This document shows, one piece after another, positions 1 through 8,587 of a DNA stretch of 64,000 bases. Location: positions 248,001-312,000 of the forward strand of contig NZ_JABVZR010000002.1 in NCBI RefSeq assembly GCF_017163935.1, given 5' to 3'. This stretch comes from Novosphingobium terrae. Lineage in GTDB: Bacteria; Pseudomonadota; Alphaproteobacteria; Sphingomonadales; Sphingomonadaceae. Both the position numbers and the translations under genes were made by a program. The notes under the pieces were generated by a model. It made no database searches and had not been told where the DNA came from. It saw nothing but the letters and a program-made list of their open reading frames with translations. Positions within the stretch are counted from its first letter, which is position 1, and each line of letters starts with the position of its first letter.

Positions 1-192
1 ATCAGAGTCATCATTGAACACCTTCCGTCCGCACACCCCTGCGGACGAAAGCCAGCGCCTAACTAGCCAACGACCGGAGGATGTGCGGTCATACTGGAAC
101 TGTCGCTGGACATGTTCTCGCTTCCTGAATCGACGCAGGACTCTGCGCCGCCTGTCCTGTGCGCCCAAGAATGCGGGCCGTCAATCGCAATG
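1..192. other. Left edge, no gene recognised
   Basis: This stretch lies downstream of the LysR gene that ends at 193 on the minus strand. Short open frames cross it but none resembles a known protein, and a short frame open from base 1 stops at 64-66. It may contain the tail of a gene lying outside the window, but nothing supports that. Confidence 0.4.
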
Positions 193-1080
193 TCAGCCCG
201 CCAGCAGGTCGCGCAGCCAGCGATGGGCCGGATCGCGCTGCGTGCGCTCGTGCCAGACCATCACCTTGGAGAAGCCCGGAATGGCGAGCGGTGGCTCACG
301 CATCGTCAACCCGGCCACGCCCTGCACCAGACGGCGCGGCACCACGGCGATCAGATCGCTGCCATGCAGCACCTGCGCCAGCACCAGAAAGCTGGTGACC
401 GAAAGCATCACCTGCCGCTCCCGCCCGATTGCCGCCAGCGCCGCATCGGTCACTCCCCGAAAGCCGCCGCCCGCCAGCGACACCAGCGCATGATCGAGCG
501 CGCAGAAGCGATCCAGCGACAGCGCCCCCTCACCCGCATCAGGATGCCCTTCCCGCATGGCCACCACATAGGTTTCATCGAACAGCGGCCGCTCATGCAG
601 GCCCGGCGGCACCGAGGGCGGCGCCATCAGCGCCAGATCGAGATCGCCTTGTTCGAAATGCCCCAGAGTCGCGCTGCCTTCGGTCAGCACCGCCACGCGG
701 ATGCCGGGGGCCTGTTGGCGCAGCCGTTCCAGAAAGGGCACCACCACCACCTGCAGGGCATAATCGGTGGCGGCCAGAGACAGCGTCAGGCGGGCCGAGG
801 CCGGGTCGAACGCTGGCGGGGTCAGCAGCGCCTCGGCCTCGGCCAGCATGCGGCGCAGGGGCTCGGCCAGTTGCAGCGCGCGGGGCGTGGGCACGATGCC
901 GCGCTGGCTGCGCAGGAACAACGAATCGTCGAAAGCATCGCGCAGCCGGGCCAGCATGCCGCTGACCGCGGGCTGCGTCAGGTTCAGCCGTGCCGCCGCG
1001 CGGGTGACATGGCGCTCGGTCAGCAGCGCATCGAGCGCCTTGAGCAGGTTGAGGTCGAGCTGCCTGATATCACGGGTCAT
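193..1080 (-). CDS. LysR-family transcriptional regulator
   Basis: This 295-residue protein has the LysR layout: an N-terminal winged helix-turn-helix (about residues 8-66, including RAAARLNLTQPAVSGMLARL) and a substrate-binding co-inducer domain from about residue 92. The 'DLNLLKALDALLTERHVTRAA' type of N-terminus is typical of the NodD/SyrM/LinR branch, which often controls aromatic or signal-molecule catabolism. The length is normal for the family. No divergent gene starts on the other side of its promoter: the next gene (ending at 1259) is on the same strand. Its target and effector therefore cannot be read from context. The family call is firm; the role is unknown. Confidence 0.9.
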   Translation of the reverse strand: MTRDIRQLDLNLLKALDALLTERHVTRAAARLNLTQPAVSGMLARLRDAFDDSLFLRSQRGIVPTPRALQLAEPLRRMLAEAEALLTPPAFDPASARLTLSLAATDYALQVVVVPFLERLRQQAPGIRVAVLTEGSATLGHFEQGDLDLALMAPPSVPPGLHERPLFDETYVVAMREGHPDAGEGALSLDRFCALDHALVSLAGGGFRGVTDAALAAIGRERQVMLSVTSFLVLAQVLHGSDLIAVVPRRLVQGVAGLTMREPPLAIPGFSKVMVWHERTQRDPAHRWLRDLLAG

Positions 1081-1221
1081 GATGATGATTAAGGCGAGGG
1101 ATCAGCGCCTGTCCATCTCCAAAGCGAAAGGCCGGGCAGCAGAGCAGCGATCAGCTCGCCCCCAACCTGCGGCTGATCGAAGACGCGGCGCTGCCCGCCC
1201 CTGGCCTCCACAGCTGTTTCT

Positions 1222-1254
1222 GGCGGGGCCCTGCTCTCATGCCATGGCCCCGCC
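1222..1254 (-). terminator. Hairpin just past the exported-protein gene
   Basis: A perfect 9-bp stem, GGCGGGGCC (1222-1230) with GGCCCCGCC (1246-1254), begins 5 bases past the stop codon of the minus-strand gene at 1259. It lacks a strong U tract on the minus side, so it could be a weak intrinsic terminator or a 3'-end stabilising hairpin. Confidence 0.5.
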
Positions 1255-1258
1255 TTCT

Positions 1259-3439
1259 TTAGGGCCCCGTGCTGCCCGTCACCCGCAAGCGGTTCACCAC
1301 TTCGGGCGCATCGTGCAGGCGCAGGAACAAGGTGCCGTCGGGCGCCGGATGCGGCACCTTGATGGTGAAGCCCGGGTAGCCTTCCGGCACGCTGACGGCG
1401 CCGTCAAAATCCTGCTTCGCCGCGACGGAGGCAAGCAGATAGAGCCCCTCCCCGCTCAGGCTGCAAGGGGTAGCAGAAGCGGTTGGGGGGGCAGCCGGGC
1501 AGGTCACCTGCCTGAGCTTGGGCAAACGCACCAGCATGCCAAGGCTCATCCACTCGCCCGCCACGCCGCCGCGCAGCAGACGGGCCCGCAGCGGCCCGAA
1601 CGCCGAAGCGCCCAAGGCCTGAGCCGGGGTCAGATTGGCGACCAGAATGCCCTGATCCACCAGCGTCAGCCCGCTGCCGAACGCCAGCTTCGCACTGGCA
1701 TCGCCATTGACCGTGGCCACTTCCACCTGATCGCGCGGGCTGAAATGCTCCTTTTCGCGGGCCTTCAGGGTGAAGCTCAGGCGGGTGTCGGCAGGGATTT
1801 CATCCGGACTGTTGAGCGACAGCTCCAGCGCCACGCCCGGTTCGGGATGGATCGGCTCGGAGCTGTGCGCGGTGATCTGGGCGACGGGCTGCACCTGCCT
1901 GACGGGCTCCACCGTGATGCTGGCCGGATGAGTGCCTTCCGGCCCGAGGATGGTCAGCGTGACAGGCTCCGGCTTGCCGGACGTGGCGGGCAGGGTCACC
2001 GCCAGCCCATGCTCGCCATCGGCTTTCCACACCACGGGGGCGGCGGCCCCATTGGCGGGTGTGACCGTCACCCCGGTGACGCAGGAGGCCGGGGCCCCCG
2101 TCAGCAGCATTTGCCCATCGCCCTTGGGTGCGCCATTGGCCTGCCATTGCCAGCTTCCGGCGGATTGCAGCGTTACCTCCGGACCGGTGAAGGCGTCGTA
2201 GCCCCACATGCCATGCATCGTGGCCGTCACCGGGCCCGACAGATCGGGCGACGGCGTGGCAGGCTGACCGATCACCAGCCCCCCGCGTGAGGCATCGGGC
2301 GTGAGCGGCAGATCGACATCGCCACTTTTGAGATGAACCCGCAGCGCCAGATCATGGCCATAGGTGGTGGCATAGAGCAGCGGCGCCCCCACCATGGCCA
2401 GCGTGGCGGATTTGGCCCCGAAGCAGGGGACGCTGGAGGCCGTGGTCACATGCAGCACCGGCGGCGGCGCGGGCTTCACGGCGGGCAGCGCGGCCATCAG
2501 CACCGATTTGGGATTGGCGAAAGAGGGCGGTGTGTTGAGCGCCAGAGACAGCCTGTCCTCATGCGCGGCACCAAGCGCCGGAATATATTGATATTTGGCC
2601 GTGCGCATCGCCCCGAAAATGCCGACAATATCGCGCACCGCGCTGATATAGGGACTGAAATAGCCGAACCCGCCCTGAGGCGTCGCGCTGAGGCTGAGCG
2701 CCAGATCGGTCGCCGAGGCCGAGAGCGCGCTGCTGCTCGACGTGTCATCGCTGCCCAGCACCACCGATTGCTTGGAATCGAGCAGGCAATTGGCCTGAAG
2801 CTCGCTCTGGCGTTGCAGGCAGGCTTCGTTGATCTTGATGCGCAGGCTGTCCGCCACCATGGGGGCCAGATGCGCCAGAGCCTCGGGCTGGGTGGCGGAA
2901 ATGCGCTTGATTTCGGAAAGATAGGCATCGTAGCGGCTGCGGTCGAGCGAGGCCTGCTCCAGATCCTGAGCGGCGCGCACAAAGGCGCCCGGGCGGGCCT
3001 GCACCGCATCGCGCAAGGTCTTGAAATCGCCGCCCGTCTCCGGGGCAAGATAGAGCACCAGATGCTGCGCATTGTCGGGCACGGTCAGTTCGATCGGGCC
3101 GCCGCCATGGCCGGCGCGTTTCCACGCCTCCGCCTTGTCGAACCAGGCGTTGGGGGGCGGGTTGGTCGGATCGCGCAGGAAGGCCGCGATCAGCAGGTAA
3201 TGCGCGCTTTCATCCTTGGGCAGCGCGGCCTCGACCTTCACCTTGTCGCCCGCCGCCAGATGGGGGACGGCGGCAATCGGCAATGTCACGCCCTGACGCG
3301 TCACGCTGATGCGGATGTCCGGCCCGGCCAGATCGAAGGGCGCAGGATCGGCCAGCGCTGCCCCGGCGGACAGCAGGGACAGGCCGGCGGCAAGGGTGAG
3401 GCCAAGGTTCGGGGCGATGTTCGGCACAGGGATTTTCAT
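1259..3439 (-). CDS. Large exported protein of unknown function
   Basis: The 726-residue product begins with a clear Sec signal peptide (hydrophobic run about residues 10-30, cleavage near ALA-DP). The rest is soluble-looking, rich in Ala, Pro and beta-type segments. A Cys/Ser-rich middle part (about residues 205-240) contains a short run of serines, and the C-terminal half resembles repeated beta-sandwich modules. I recognise no catalytic motif. It lies 183 bases downstream of the B12-riboswitch-preceded TonB receptor on the same strand, so the two may be co-transcribed. A surface or periplasmic accessory role would be a guess. The reading frame, signal peptide and codon use make the gene itself secure. 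Confidence 0.8.
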   Translation of the reverse strand: MKIPVPNIAPNLGLTLAAGLSLLSAGAALADPAPFDLAGPDIRISVTRQGVTLPIAAVPHLAAGDKVKVEAALPKDESAHYLLIAAFLRDPTNPPPNAWFDKAEAWKRAGHGGGPIELTVPDNAQHLVLYLAPETGGDFKTLRDAVQARPGAFVRAAQDLEQASLDRSRYDAYLSEIKRISATQPEALAHLAPMVADSLRIKINEACLQRQSELQANCLLDSKQSVVLGSDDTSSSSALSASATDLALSLSATPQGGFGYFSPYISAVRDIVGIFGAMRTAKYQYIPALGAAHEDRLSLALNTPPSFANPKSVLMAALPAVKPAPPPVLHVTTASSVPCFGAKSATLAMVGAPLLYATTYGHDLALRVHLKSGDVDLPLTPDASRGGLVIGQPATPSPDLSGPVTATMHGMWGYDAFTGPEVTLQSAGSWQWQANGAPKGDGQMLLTGAPASCVTGVTVTPANGAAAPVVWKADGEHGLAVTLPATSGKPEPVTLTILGPEGTHPASITVEPVRQVQPVAQITAHSSEPIHPEPGVALELSLNSPDEIPADTRLSFTLKAREKEHFSPRDQVEVATVNGDASAKLAFGSGLTLVDQGILVANLTPAQALGASAFGPLRARLLRGGVAGEWMSLGMLVRLPKLRQVTCPAAPPTASATPCSLSGEGLYLLASVAAKQDFDGAVSVPEGYPGFTIKVPHPAPDGTLFLRLHDAPEVVNRLRVTGSTGP

Positions 3440-3622
3440 GCTGCTCCGCGCGTGTTCGGGCAGGCCGGATGGCTCCCCTCCTCCGGCCCCTAGCGCTGAC
3501 TGGCATGACCGGCGATGAATGAAACGCCGATCTGTTCAGGGAGGTTCCGAATTCTCTGCCCTTGATCGCCAGCATCACACCGCCACATAGGGCGGCATGA
3601 TGCTGCGTTTAACGCATCAGCC

Positions 3623-5788
3623 TCAGAAGGTTTTGGAGAGGGTAAAGCGTGCCGAGCGTGGTTCCAGCGGATGGGTCTGGAAGCCGGTGATGCCCTCGGC
3701 GGGCTCGCCCTGCAGGCGGCTGGTGTAGTAATAATCTGCCGCCGCATCCTTGCTGTTGAACAGGTTGAAGATGCTGGCGGTGAACTTTAGCCCGGCAGGC
3801 AAGGCGTAGGAGACATCGAGGTTCCACTCGCTGTAACCGCCATCCTGCGGATATTTCTCGCCATCATTGAGCGAATGGGTGCCCAGTCGACGCCATTGCA
3901 ACCCGCCCGAAATCGGCCCCAACCCGTTCACCAGCACGCCTGCGGAATAGATGAAATTGGGCGCGTCGGCGATATAGGGCTGGTCCAGCCCGTAGGCGGC
4001 CAGATCACTGGTGTGATAGCGCGGCTTGGAGAAAGCGAGATCCGCGTTCAGTTCCAGCCATTTGAAGGGATGGTACTGCCCGCCGACCTCGAGGCCCTGA
4101 CGGCGGCTGGGGGCGCCGGCCTCATCCTGACCGGTATCCGGATTGTAGGTCAGCTCGGAGCCGAAATCCTGCTGGAAGACGGCCAGCTGCAGCTGCAGCT
4201 TCGGGATCAGATTGCTGCGCAGGCCCAGCTCGACACCGGTCGTTGATGAGAGCAGCGGGGTGGCCACGCCGCTCGCCTGAATGCCCTCGGCCGCGACCGT
4301 GCCGAACACGCCGCGCACATCGTTGGAGTGGAAGCCCTTGCCCCAGCTGGCGTAAAATTCGGTTTTGGCGAAAGGCCCGATGATCAGATTGGCCTTGGGC
4401 TGGGCCAGCCATTGATGCTGGGCATAGCTGCCGCCGTCGATCTCGCTGCGGTCGGTAGCGTGGTAATATTCCTCACGCAGACCGACGACCGCGCGCAGCC
4501 ATGGGGTGAAGCGCACCGTCTCCTGCACATAGGGCGCCAGATCGAGCAGCCGCACATGATCGGCGGTGCAATTGCCATTCACCGCGCTGAAGGTGGTGGT
4601 GTTGCCGTCATCATCCTGAGCGTTGCAGTAAGGCAGAATGGTGGTGCGCCGCAGCGTATGCTTGCGGTCGACAAAGGCGCCGTCATAGCGAGCGTTCAGC
4701 CCCACTACGGTCTCGAAGCTGATCCCGCCCAGATCGTGTTTGACCTTGTAGCTGGCCGCACCGCCGATGGTGGTGCGCCGCTCATCCTGCTCTTCCTGAT
4801 CGCCATTGACCGGATCGAGCAGATAATGGGTGAAGTTGTTCCACAGCGTCATGGTGGAATGGATGGCATAGGCGCTGACCGAAAGCTGACCGCTGCCCAG
4901 CCCCTTCTCAAGATGGCCCGACAGGCTGAAACGCTCCGACAGGCTGTGATCGGTGGGATCGAGCGTGCCATAGCGACCGATCACCCCCTCCTCGATGGCG
5001 CGCTCGGGCTGGTCGGTGATGAGGCCGCCGCCGCTTTTGTAATACATGCCGGTCAGGCTGAAGCCATCCGTCGCCGTCCCTTGCGAGTAGCGCAGCGCGG
5101 CGTTGACCTTCTTGAAGTTCTGCTTGGGTTGCCACGGCCCATCGTAATGACCCAGATCGACCGCCCCAAGCAGCTTGCCGCCATTGCTGAAATGCAGCGT
5201 GCCGCCGCCGAACAGCTCCTGATAGCCATCGGTGCCGATGGTGACGGCCATCTGCGCGGGCATATCATCGAGCAGCCGCGTATGCGCCGAGGCCACCGAG
5301 CCAAAGTCGCCAATCCCGGCGGTGTAGGGCCCCTTGGTGTAGTCGATCCCCGCCACCAGTTGGGGGATCAGGAAGTTGAGATCGGAATAGCCCTGCCCAT
5401 GGGCGTTGGTCGGGCGGTTGACGGGCATGTCATCGACAAAGCTGGCGAAATCGGTGCCGTGATCGAGGTTGTAGCCGCGAATGAGATATTGCTGCGCCTT
5501 GCCCTCGCCCGAATGGATGGTGACGACGAGGCCCGGCACAGCTTCAAACAATTGGCTGGCACGATAGATCGGGCGCAGTTCCACTTCCGCGCGCGTCACC
5601 GTGCCCTCGCTGGCGGTCGACGCCTTGCCCAGCAGGTCCTGACGCGAGGCCGTCACCACGATGGTGGACTTGTCTGCGCCGTTCTCGGCATCGCTGGCCG
5701 TATCATCGGCCAGAGCGACCTGCGCCATGCCAAAATTGGATATGGCAAGGGCCAGAGCCATCGCGCTCGAAAATCCCGGATTCTTCAC
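3623..5788 (-). CDS. TonB-dependent receptor, probable cobalamin-type transporter
   Basis: This outer-membrane active transporter has a signal peptide, a TonB-box/plug region (IVVTASR about residues 45-51, followed by the plug with LIRGYNLDHGTDFASFVDDMPVN) and a long C-terminal beta-barrel ending in the aromatic residue typical of barrel insertion (TLSKTF). I chose the GTG at 5788 because GGGGAA lies 7 bases upstream. A GTG five codons earlier (5803) has no ribosome-binding site. The 5' leader carries a cobalamin riboswitch, so the likely substrate is vitamin B12 or a corrinoid, as for BtuB. The substrate is inferred from the riboswitch, not from the barrel sequence. Confidence 0.88.
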   Translation of the reverse strand: MKNPGFSSAMALALAISNFGMAQVALADDTASDAENGADKSTIVVTASRQDLLGKASTASEGTVTRAEVELRPIYRASQLFEAVPGLVVTIHSGEGKAQQYLIRGYNLDHGTDFASFVDDMPVNRPTNAHGQGYSDLNFLIPQLVAGIDYTKGPYTAGIGDFGSVASAHTRLLDDMPAQMAVTIGTDGYQELFGGGTLHFSNGGKLLGAVDLGHYDGPWQPKQNFKKVNAALRYSQGTATDGFSLTGMYYKSGGGLITDQPERAIEEGVIGRYGTLDPTDHSLSERFSLSGHLEKGLGSGQLSVSAYAIHSTMTLWNNFTHYLLDPVNGDQEEQDERRTTIGGAASYKVKHDLGGISFETVVGLNARYDGAFVDRKHTLRRTTILPYCNAQDDDGNTTTFSAVNGNCTADHVRLLDLAPYVQETVRFTPWLRAVVGLREEYYHATDRSEIDGGSYAQHQWLAQPKANLIIGPFAKTEFYASWGKGFHSNDVRGVFGTVAAEGIQASGVATPLLSSTTGVELGLRSNLIPKLQLQLAVFQQDFGSELTYNPDTGQDEAGAPSRRQGLEVGGQYHPFKWLELNADLAFSKPRYHTSDLAAYGLDQPYIADAPNFIYSAGVLVNGLGPISGGLQWRRLGTHSLNDGEKYPQDGGYSEWNLDVSYALPAGLKFTASIFNLFNSKDAAADYYYTSRLQGEPAEGITGFQTHPLEPRSARFTLSKTF

Positions 5789-5991
5789 GAATACATTCCC
5801 CACGCCAGGCGACGGGCAAGGGGCAGAACCAGACCATGCCGCAACGGCACGCCCCGTTCTTCGCCAGAACAGGCAGGCAGGCGCTATCGCCCGCCATGCT
5901 CTGGCGCTGATGGCCCCCGGCCATGGACACGTCGCTCAGACGGACAAGCACCGTGCCATGGCCACCCCCTGGGCCCCGGCAAGAGCGACCC

Positions 5992-6213
5992 CACGCTGGC
6001 AGGTCTCCTGGCTCGCGGGTCATCGCACGATACAAAGCCTTCCCGAGGCCCGCATGCGTTAGCGTCTGCCCCAGTGGCCGCGCTCCGTTCCTGTGACGAA
6101 GCACTGCAAGTATCGCACTCACCGCTCACAGTTGCAGGGACAGCCCGGTTTCGGATCGGCCAGAACCGATCCTCTCCGCGTTCCCATTTTAAGCCCTTGC
6201 GGGCACCAGTGCG
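5992..6213 (-). promoter_or_regulatory. Cobalamin (AdoCbl) riboswitch
   Basis: Read on the minus strand, the leader of the TonB receptor shows the conserved elements of the cobalamin riboswitch in order. These are a GGTGCC start with a small hairpin and TGGGAA, then GGGCTGTCCCTGCAACTGTGA, then GCCACTG, GGGAAGG and the B12 box AGCCAGGAGACCTGCC (5998-6013). An outer P1 helix, CGCACTGG with CCAGCGTG, closes the element at 6206-6213 and 5992-5999 with one mismatch and one wobble. About 200 bases separate the aptamer from the start codon, leaving room for an expression platform. The class call is secure; whether it acts on transcription or translation is not visible. Confidence 0.95.
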
Positions 6214-6324
6214 GGTCGGATGCGAACCGGTCTCTCCGGCCTGCATCCAGCGCCGCTATGACCAGAATGCTCGCGGCGGTGCAACTTGAAATTTCTGATC
6301 GATCCGGGGCCTGAAGCCACCCTG

Positions 6325-7380
6325 CTACAGCGGCGCGTGATCGAGCCTTGGCAGCACATGCCGGGCGAACAGATCTGCCTCCGCCGCATGGGGATAGCCC
6401 GAGAGGATAAAGGCATCGATGCCCATCTCGCGATACATGGTGAGCTTGGCCAGAATCTGGTCCGGGTTGCCCACCAGCGCCGCGCCGCAGCCTGAACGGG
6501 CCTGCCCGATGCCCGTCCAGAGATTCTCCTCGGCATAGCCATCGACGGCCTGCTCACGCAGCGCAGTCTGCGCCTGCACCCCCGCCGATTGCGAATCCAG
6601 CGAGCGCGCGCGAATGGCCGCCCCCTGCGCCAGATCGAGCCTGGAGAGCAGTCGGTCGGCGGCGGCGCGCGCCTCTTCCTCGGTGTCGCGCACCACGACA
6701 TGGACGCGATAGCCGAAGCGCAGGCTGCGGCCATGGCGGGCGGCCCGCTCCTTCATATCGGCGATGGTGGCGGCGATTTCCTCGCGCTTGCCGGGCCACA
6801 TCAGATAGACATCGCAACCCTTGGCGGCGGTTTCACGCGCATCGGGCGACAGGCCGCCGAAATAGAACAGCGGCGCCTTGCCCGAAACCGTGCTGATCCG
6901 CGGCGGATCGAGCTTCAGCTTCCAGAATTCACCCTCATGGTCGAGCGGCTGCCCGTTCAGCAGGCTGCGCAGGATGGACATGGCCTCGGCAGTGCGGGCG
7001 TAACGTTCGCGCGAGCCCAGCACCTCGCCCGGCATTTCGGAGGAGATGATGTTAACCTTCAGGCGCCCACCCAGCATCCGGTCGATGGTGGCGATCTGGC
7101 GGGCCAGTTGCGGCGGCCAGCTTTCGCCGATGCGCACCGCCATCAGCAGGGCCATGCGGCGCAGCAGCGGGGCGATTCCCGCCGCGAAAGCCGTGGTGTC
7201 GATCCCCAGATTGTAGCCGGAGGGCAGCAGGATGCTGTCGAACCCGCCGCTTTCCGCCTGAAGGGCGATATCGCGGCAATGCTCCCAGCTTGATTGCAGA
7301 CGCGCATCGGGCACCCCGAGGAATTCGTAATCGTCGTCGCACAGGGCCGAAAACCAGCTGACTTCGCAAGGGGTGCTCAT
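6325..7380 (-). CDS. LLM-class flavin-dependent monooxygenase, SsuD-like
   Basis: The 351-residue protein matches the bacterial luciferase-like TIM-barrel family, closest in feel to alkanesulfonate monooxygenase SsuD: VSWFSALCDDD at the N-terminus, SGGFDSILLPSGYN, the ATIDRMLGGRLKVNIIS segment, and FGGLSPDARETAAKGCDVYLMW. Such enzymes use FMNH2 and O2 to cleave C-S bonds or oxidise related substrates, and need a separate flavin reductase, which is not in the window. There is no SsuABC transporter nearby, so the substrate is open. It is divergent from the Gfo/Idh gene at 7490, sharing a 109-base promoter region with a LacI-type operator candidate. Confidence 0.85.
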   Translation of the reverse strand: MSTPCEVSWFSALCDDDYEFLGVPDARLQSSWEHCRDIALQAESGGFDSILLPSGYNLGIDTTAFAAGIAPLLRRMALLMAVRIGESWPPQLARQIATIDRMLGGRLKVNIISSEMPGEVLGSRERYARTAEAMSILRSLLNGQPLDHEGEFWKLKLDPPRISTVSGKAPLFYFGGLSPDARETAAKGCDVYLMWPGKREEIAATIADMKERAARHGRSLRFGYRVHVVVRDTEEEARAAADRLLSRLDLAQGAAIRARSLDSQSAGVQAQTALREQAVDGYAEENLWTGIGQARSGCGAALVGNPDQILAKLTMYREMGIDAFILSGYPHAAEADLFARHVLPRLDHAPL

Positions 7381-7457
7381 TGGGCCTTCTCCGTGGCGTT
7401 GCGGATCAACAGAAATTCCATCTTGCGCTCAACCCTGATCTGCGTGGTATGGGGTGG

Positions 7458-7471
7458 TGACATCGTTATCA
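7458..7471 (+). promoter_or_regulatory. Candidate LacI-family operator
   Basis: TGACATCGTTATCA fits the even, CpG-centred pattern TGnnAnCGnTnnCA seen in many LacI-family operators such as cre. It lies 19 bases before the Gfo/Idh start, and the LacI regulator gene lies directly downstream of that dehydrogenase. A related sequence lies ahead of the TonB receptor at 9833. Confidence 0.45.
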
Positions 7472-7489
7472 CCTATAGGATCAGTCGTG

Positions 7490-8578
7490 ATGGTAGAGCA
7501 AGTGCGTTACGGCCTCGTTGGCACCGGCATGATGGGTGCGGAGCATATCACCAATCTGGCCATCACGCCCGGTGCGGTGGTGACCGCCATCGCCGATCCG
7601 GTCGAGCGTTCACTGGGCTGGGCGCGCATGGCGCTTGGCGATAAAGCCGAGGGTGTTCAGGCCTTTGCCGATAGCGCCGCGCTGGCGAAAAGCGGTCTGG
7701 TCGATGCGGTGATCGTGGCCAGCCCGAACTATACCCACCGCCGCGTGCTGGAGCCGCTGTTCGATGCAGGTCTGGCCATCCTCTGCGAAAAACCGCTTGC
7801 GACAACGTTGGACGACGCGCGCTGGGTTGTGGCTCAGGCCGAGGCTTCGCCCCGCCCCTTCTGGACGGCGATGGAGTATCGCTACATGCCCCCGGCTGCC
7901 GAATTTATCGCGCAGTTGCATGGCGGACGAGTCGGCAAGCTGCAGATGCTTTCGATTCGCGAGCATCGCTTCCCCTTCCTGCCCAAGGTGGGCGACTGGA
8001 ACCGCTTCAGCCGCAACACCGGCGGCACGATGGTGGAAAAATGCTGCCATTTCTTCGATCTGATGCGGCTGATCGTGCAATCCGAGGCAGTGCGCGTCTA
8101 TTGTTCGGGCGCGATGGATGTGAACCATCTCGACGAACGCTATGATGGCGAGACGCCCGACATCATCGACAACAGCTTCACCACCGTCGACTTCGCCAAT
8201 GGCGTGCGGGCCCTGCTGGACCTTTCCATGTTTGCCGAAGGCGCTGAAAATCAGGAAGAAGTCACCGCCGTGGGGGACAAGGCCCGACTCGATGTGCTGA
8301 TACCGGAAGGTGCGCTGGTCTACAGCCCGCGCGTGGGTTTCCTGAACCCCAAGCAGGTCGAGCGGACCGTGATCGGCGTCGACGAAGCGGCGCTGCAGGC
8401 GGGCAGCCATCACGGCTCCACCTTCTATCAGCATCAGCGCTTTATTGCCGCCGTGCGCGGCGAGGGCCCGGTGGAGGTCACTGCGCGCGACGGTCTGATG
8501 GCCGTGGCGATCGGCACGGCGGCGGAGATCAGCGCCCGCGAACATCGCGTGGTGGAAATGAGCGAACTCGGCTTCTGA
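7490..8578 (+). CDS. Gfo/Idh/MocA-family NAD(P)-dependent oxidoreductase
   Basis: The 362-residue product has an N-terminal Rossmann fold (YGLVGTGMMGAEHI, about residues 6-19) and the family signature CEKPLATTLDDARW (about residues 98-111), whose Lys lies at the active site, followed by the C-terminal alpha/beta domain. Members oxidise or reduce sugars, inositols or related polyols. ATG 7490 is preceded by AGGA at 7477-7480; an in-frame GTG at 7454 would place the candidate operator inside the gene, so I prefer 7490. It converges with the LacI gene, ending 9 bases from its stop. The context with a TonB receptor and LacI regulator suggests a sugar-derived substrate. Confidence 0.9.
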   Translation: MVEQVRYGLVGTGMMGAEHITNLAITPGAVVTAIADPVERSLGWARMALGDKAEGVQAFADSAALAKSGLVDAVIVASPNYTHRRVLEPLFDAGLAILCEKPLATTLDDARWVVAQAEASPRPFWTAMEYRYMPPAAEFIAQLHGGRVGKLQMLSIREHRFPFLPKVGDWNRFSRNTGGTMVEKCCHFFDLMRLIVQSEAVRVYCSGAMDVNHLDERYDGETPDIIDNSFTTVDFANGVRALLDLSMFAEGAENQEEVTAVGDKARLDVLIPEGALVYSPRVGFLNPKQVERTVIGVDEAALQAGSHHGSTFYQHQRFIAAVRGEGPVEVTARDGLMAVAIGTAAEISAREHRVVEMSELGF

Positions 8579-8587
8579 ACCGCCCTA

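Noticed and set aside
4328..6289. Long open frame antisense to the B12-linked TonB receptor and riboswitch
   Set aside because: It runs through the riboswitch and has low-complexity Ala/Arg composition; it is a shadow frame of the receptor gene.
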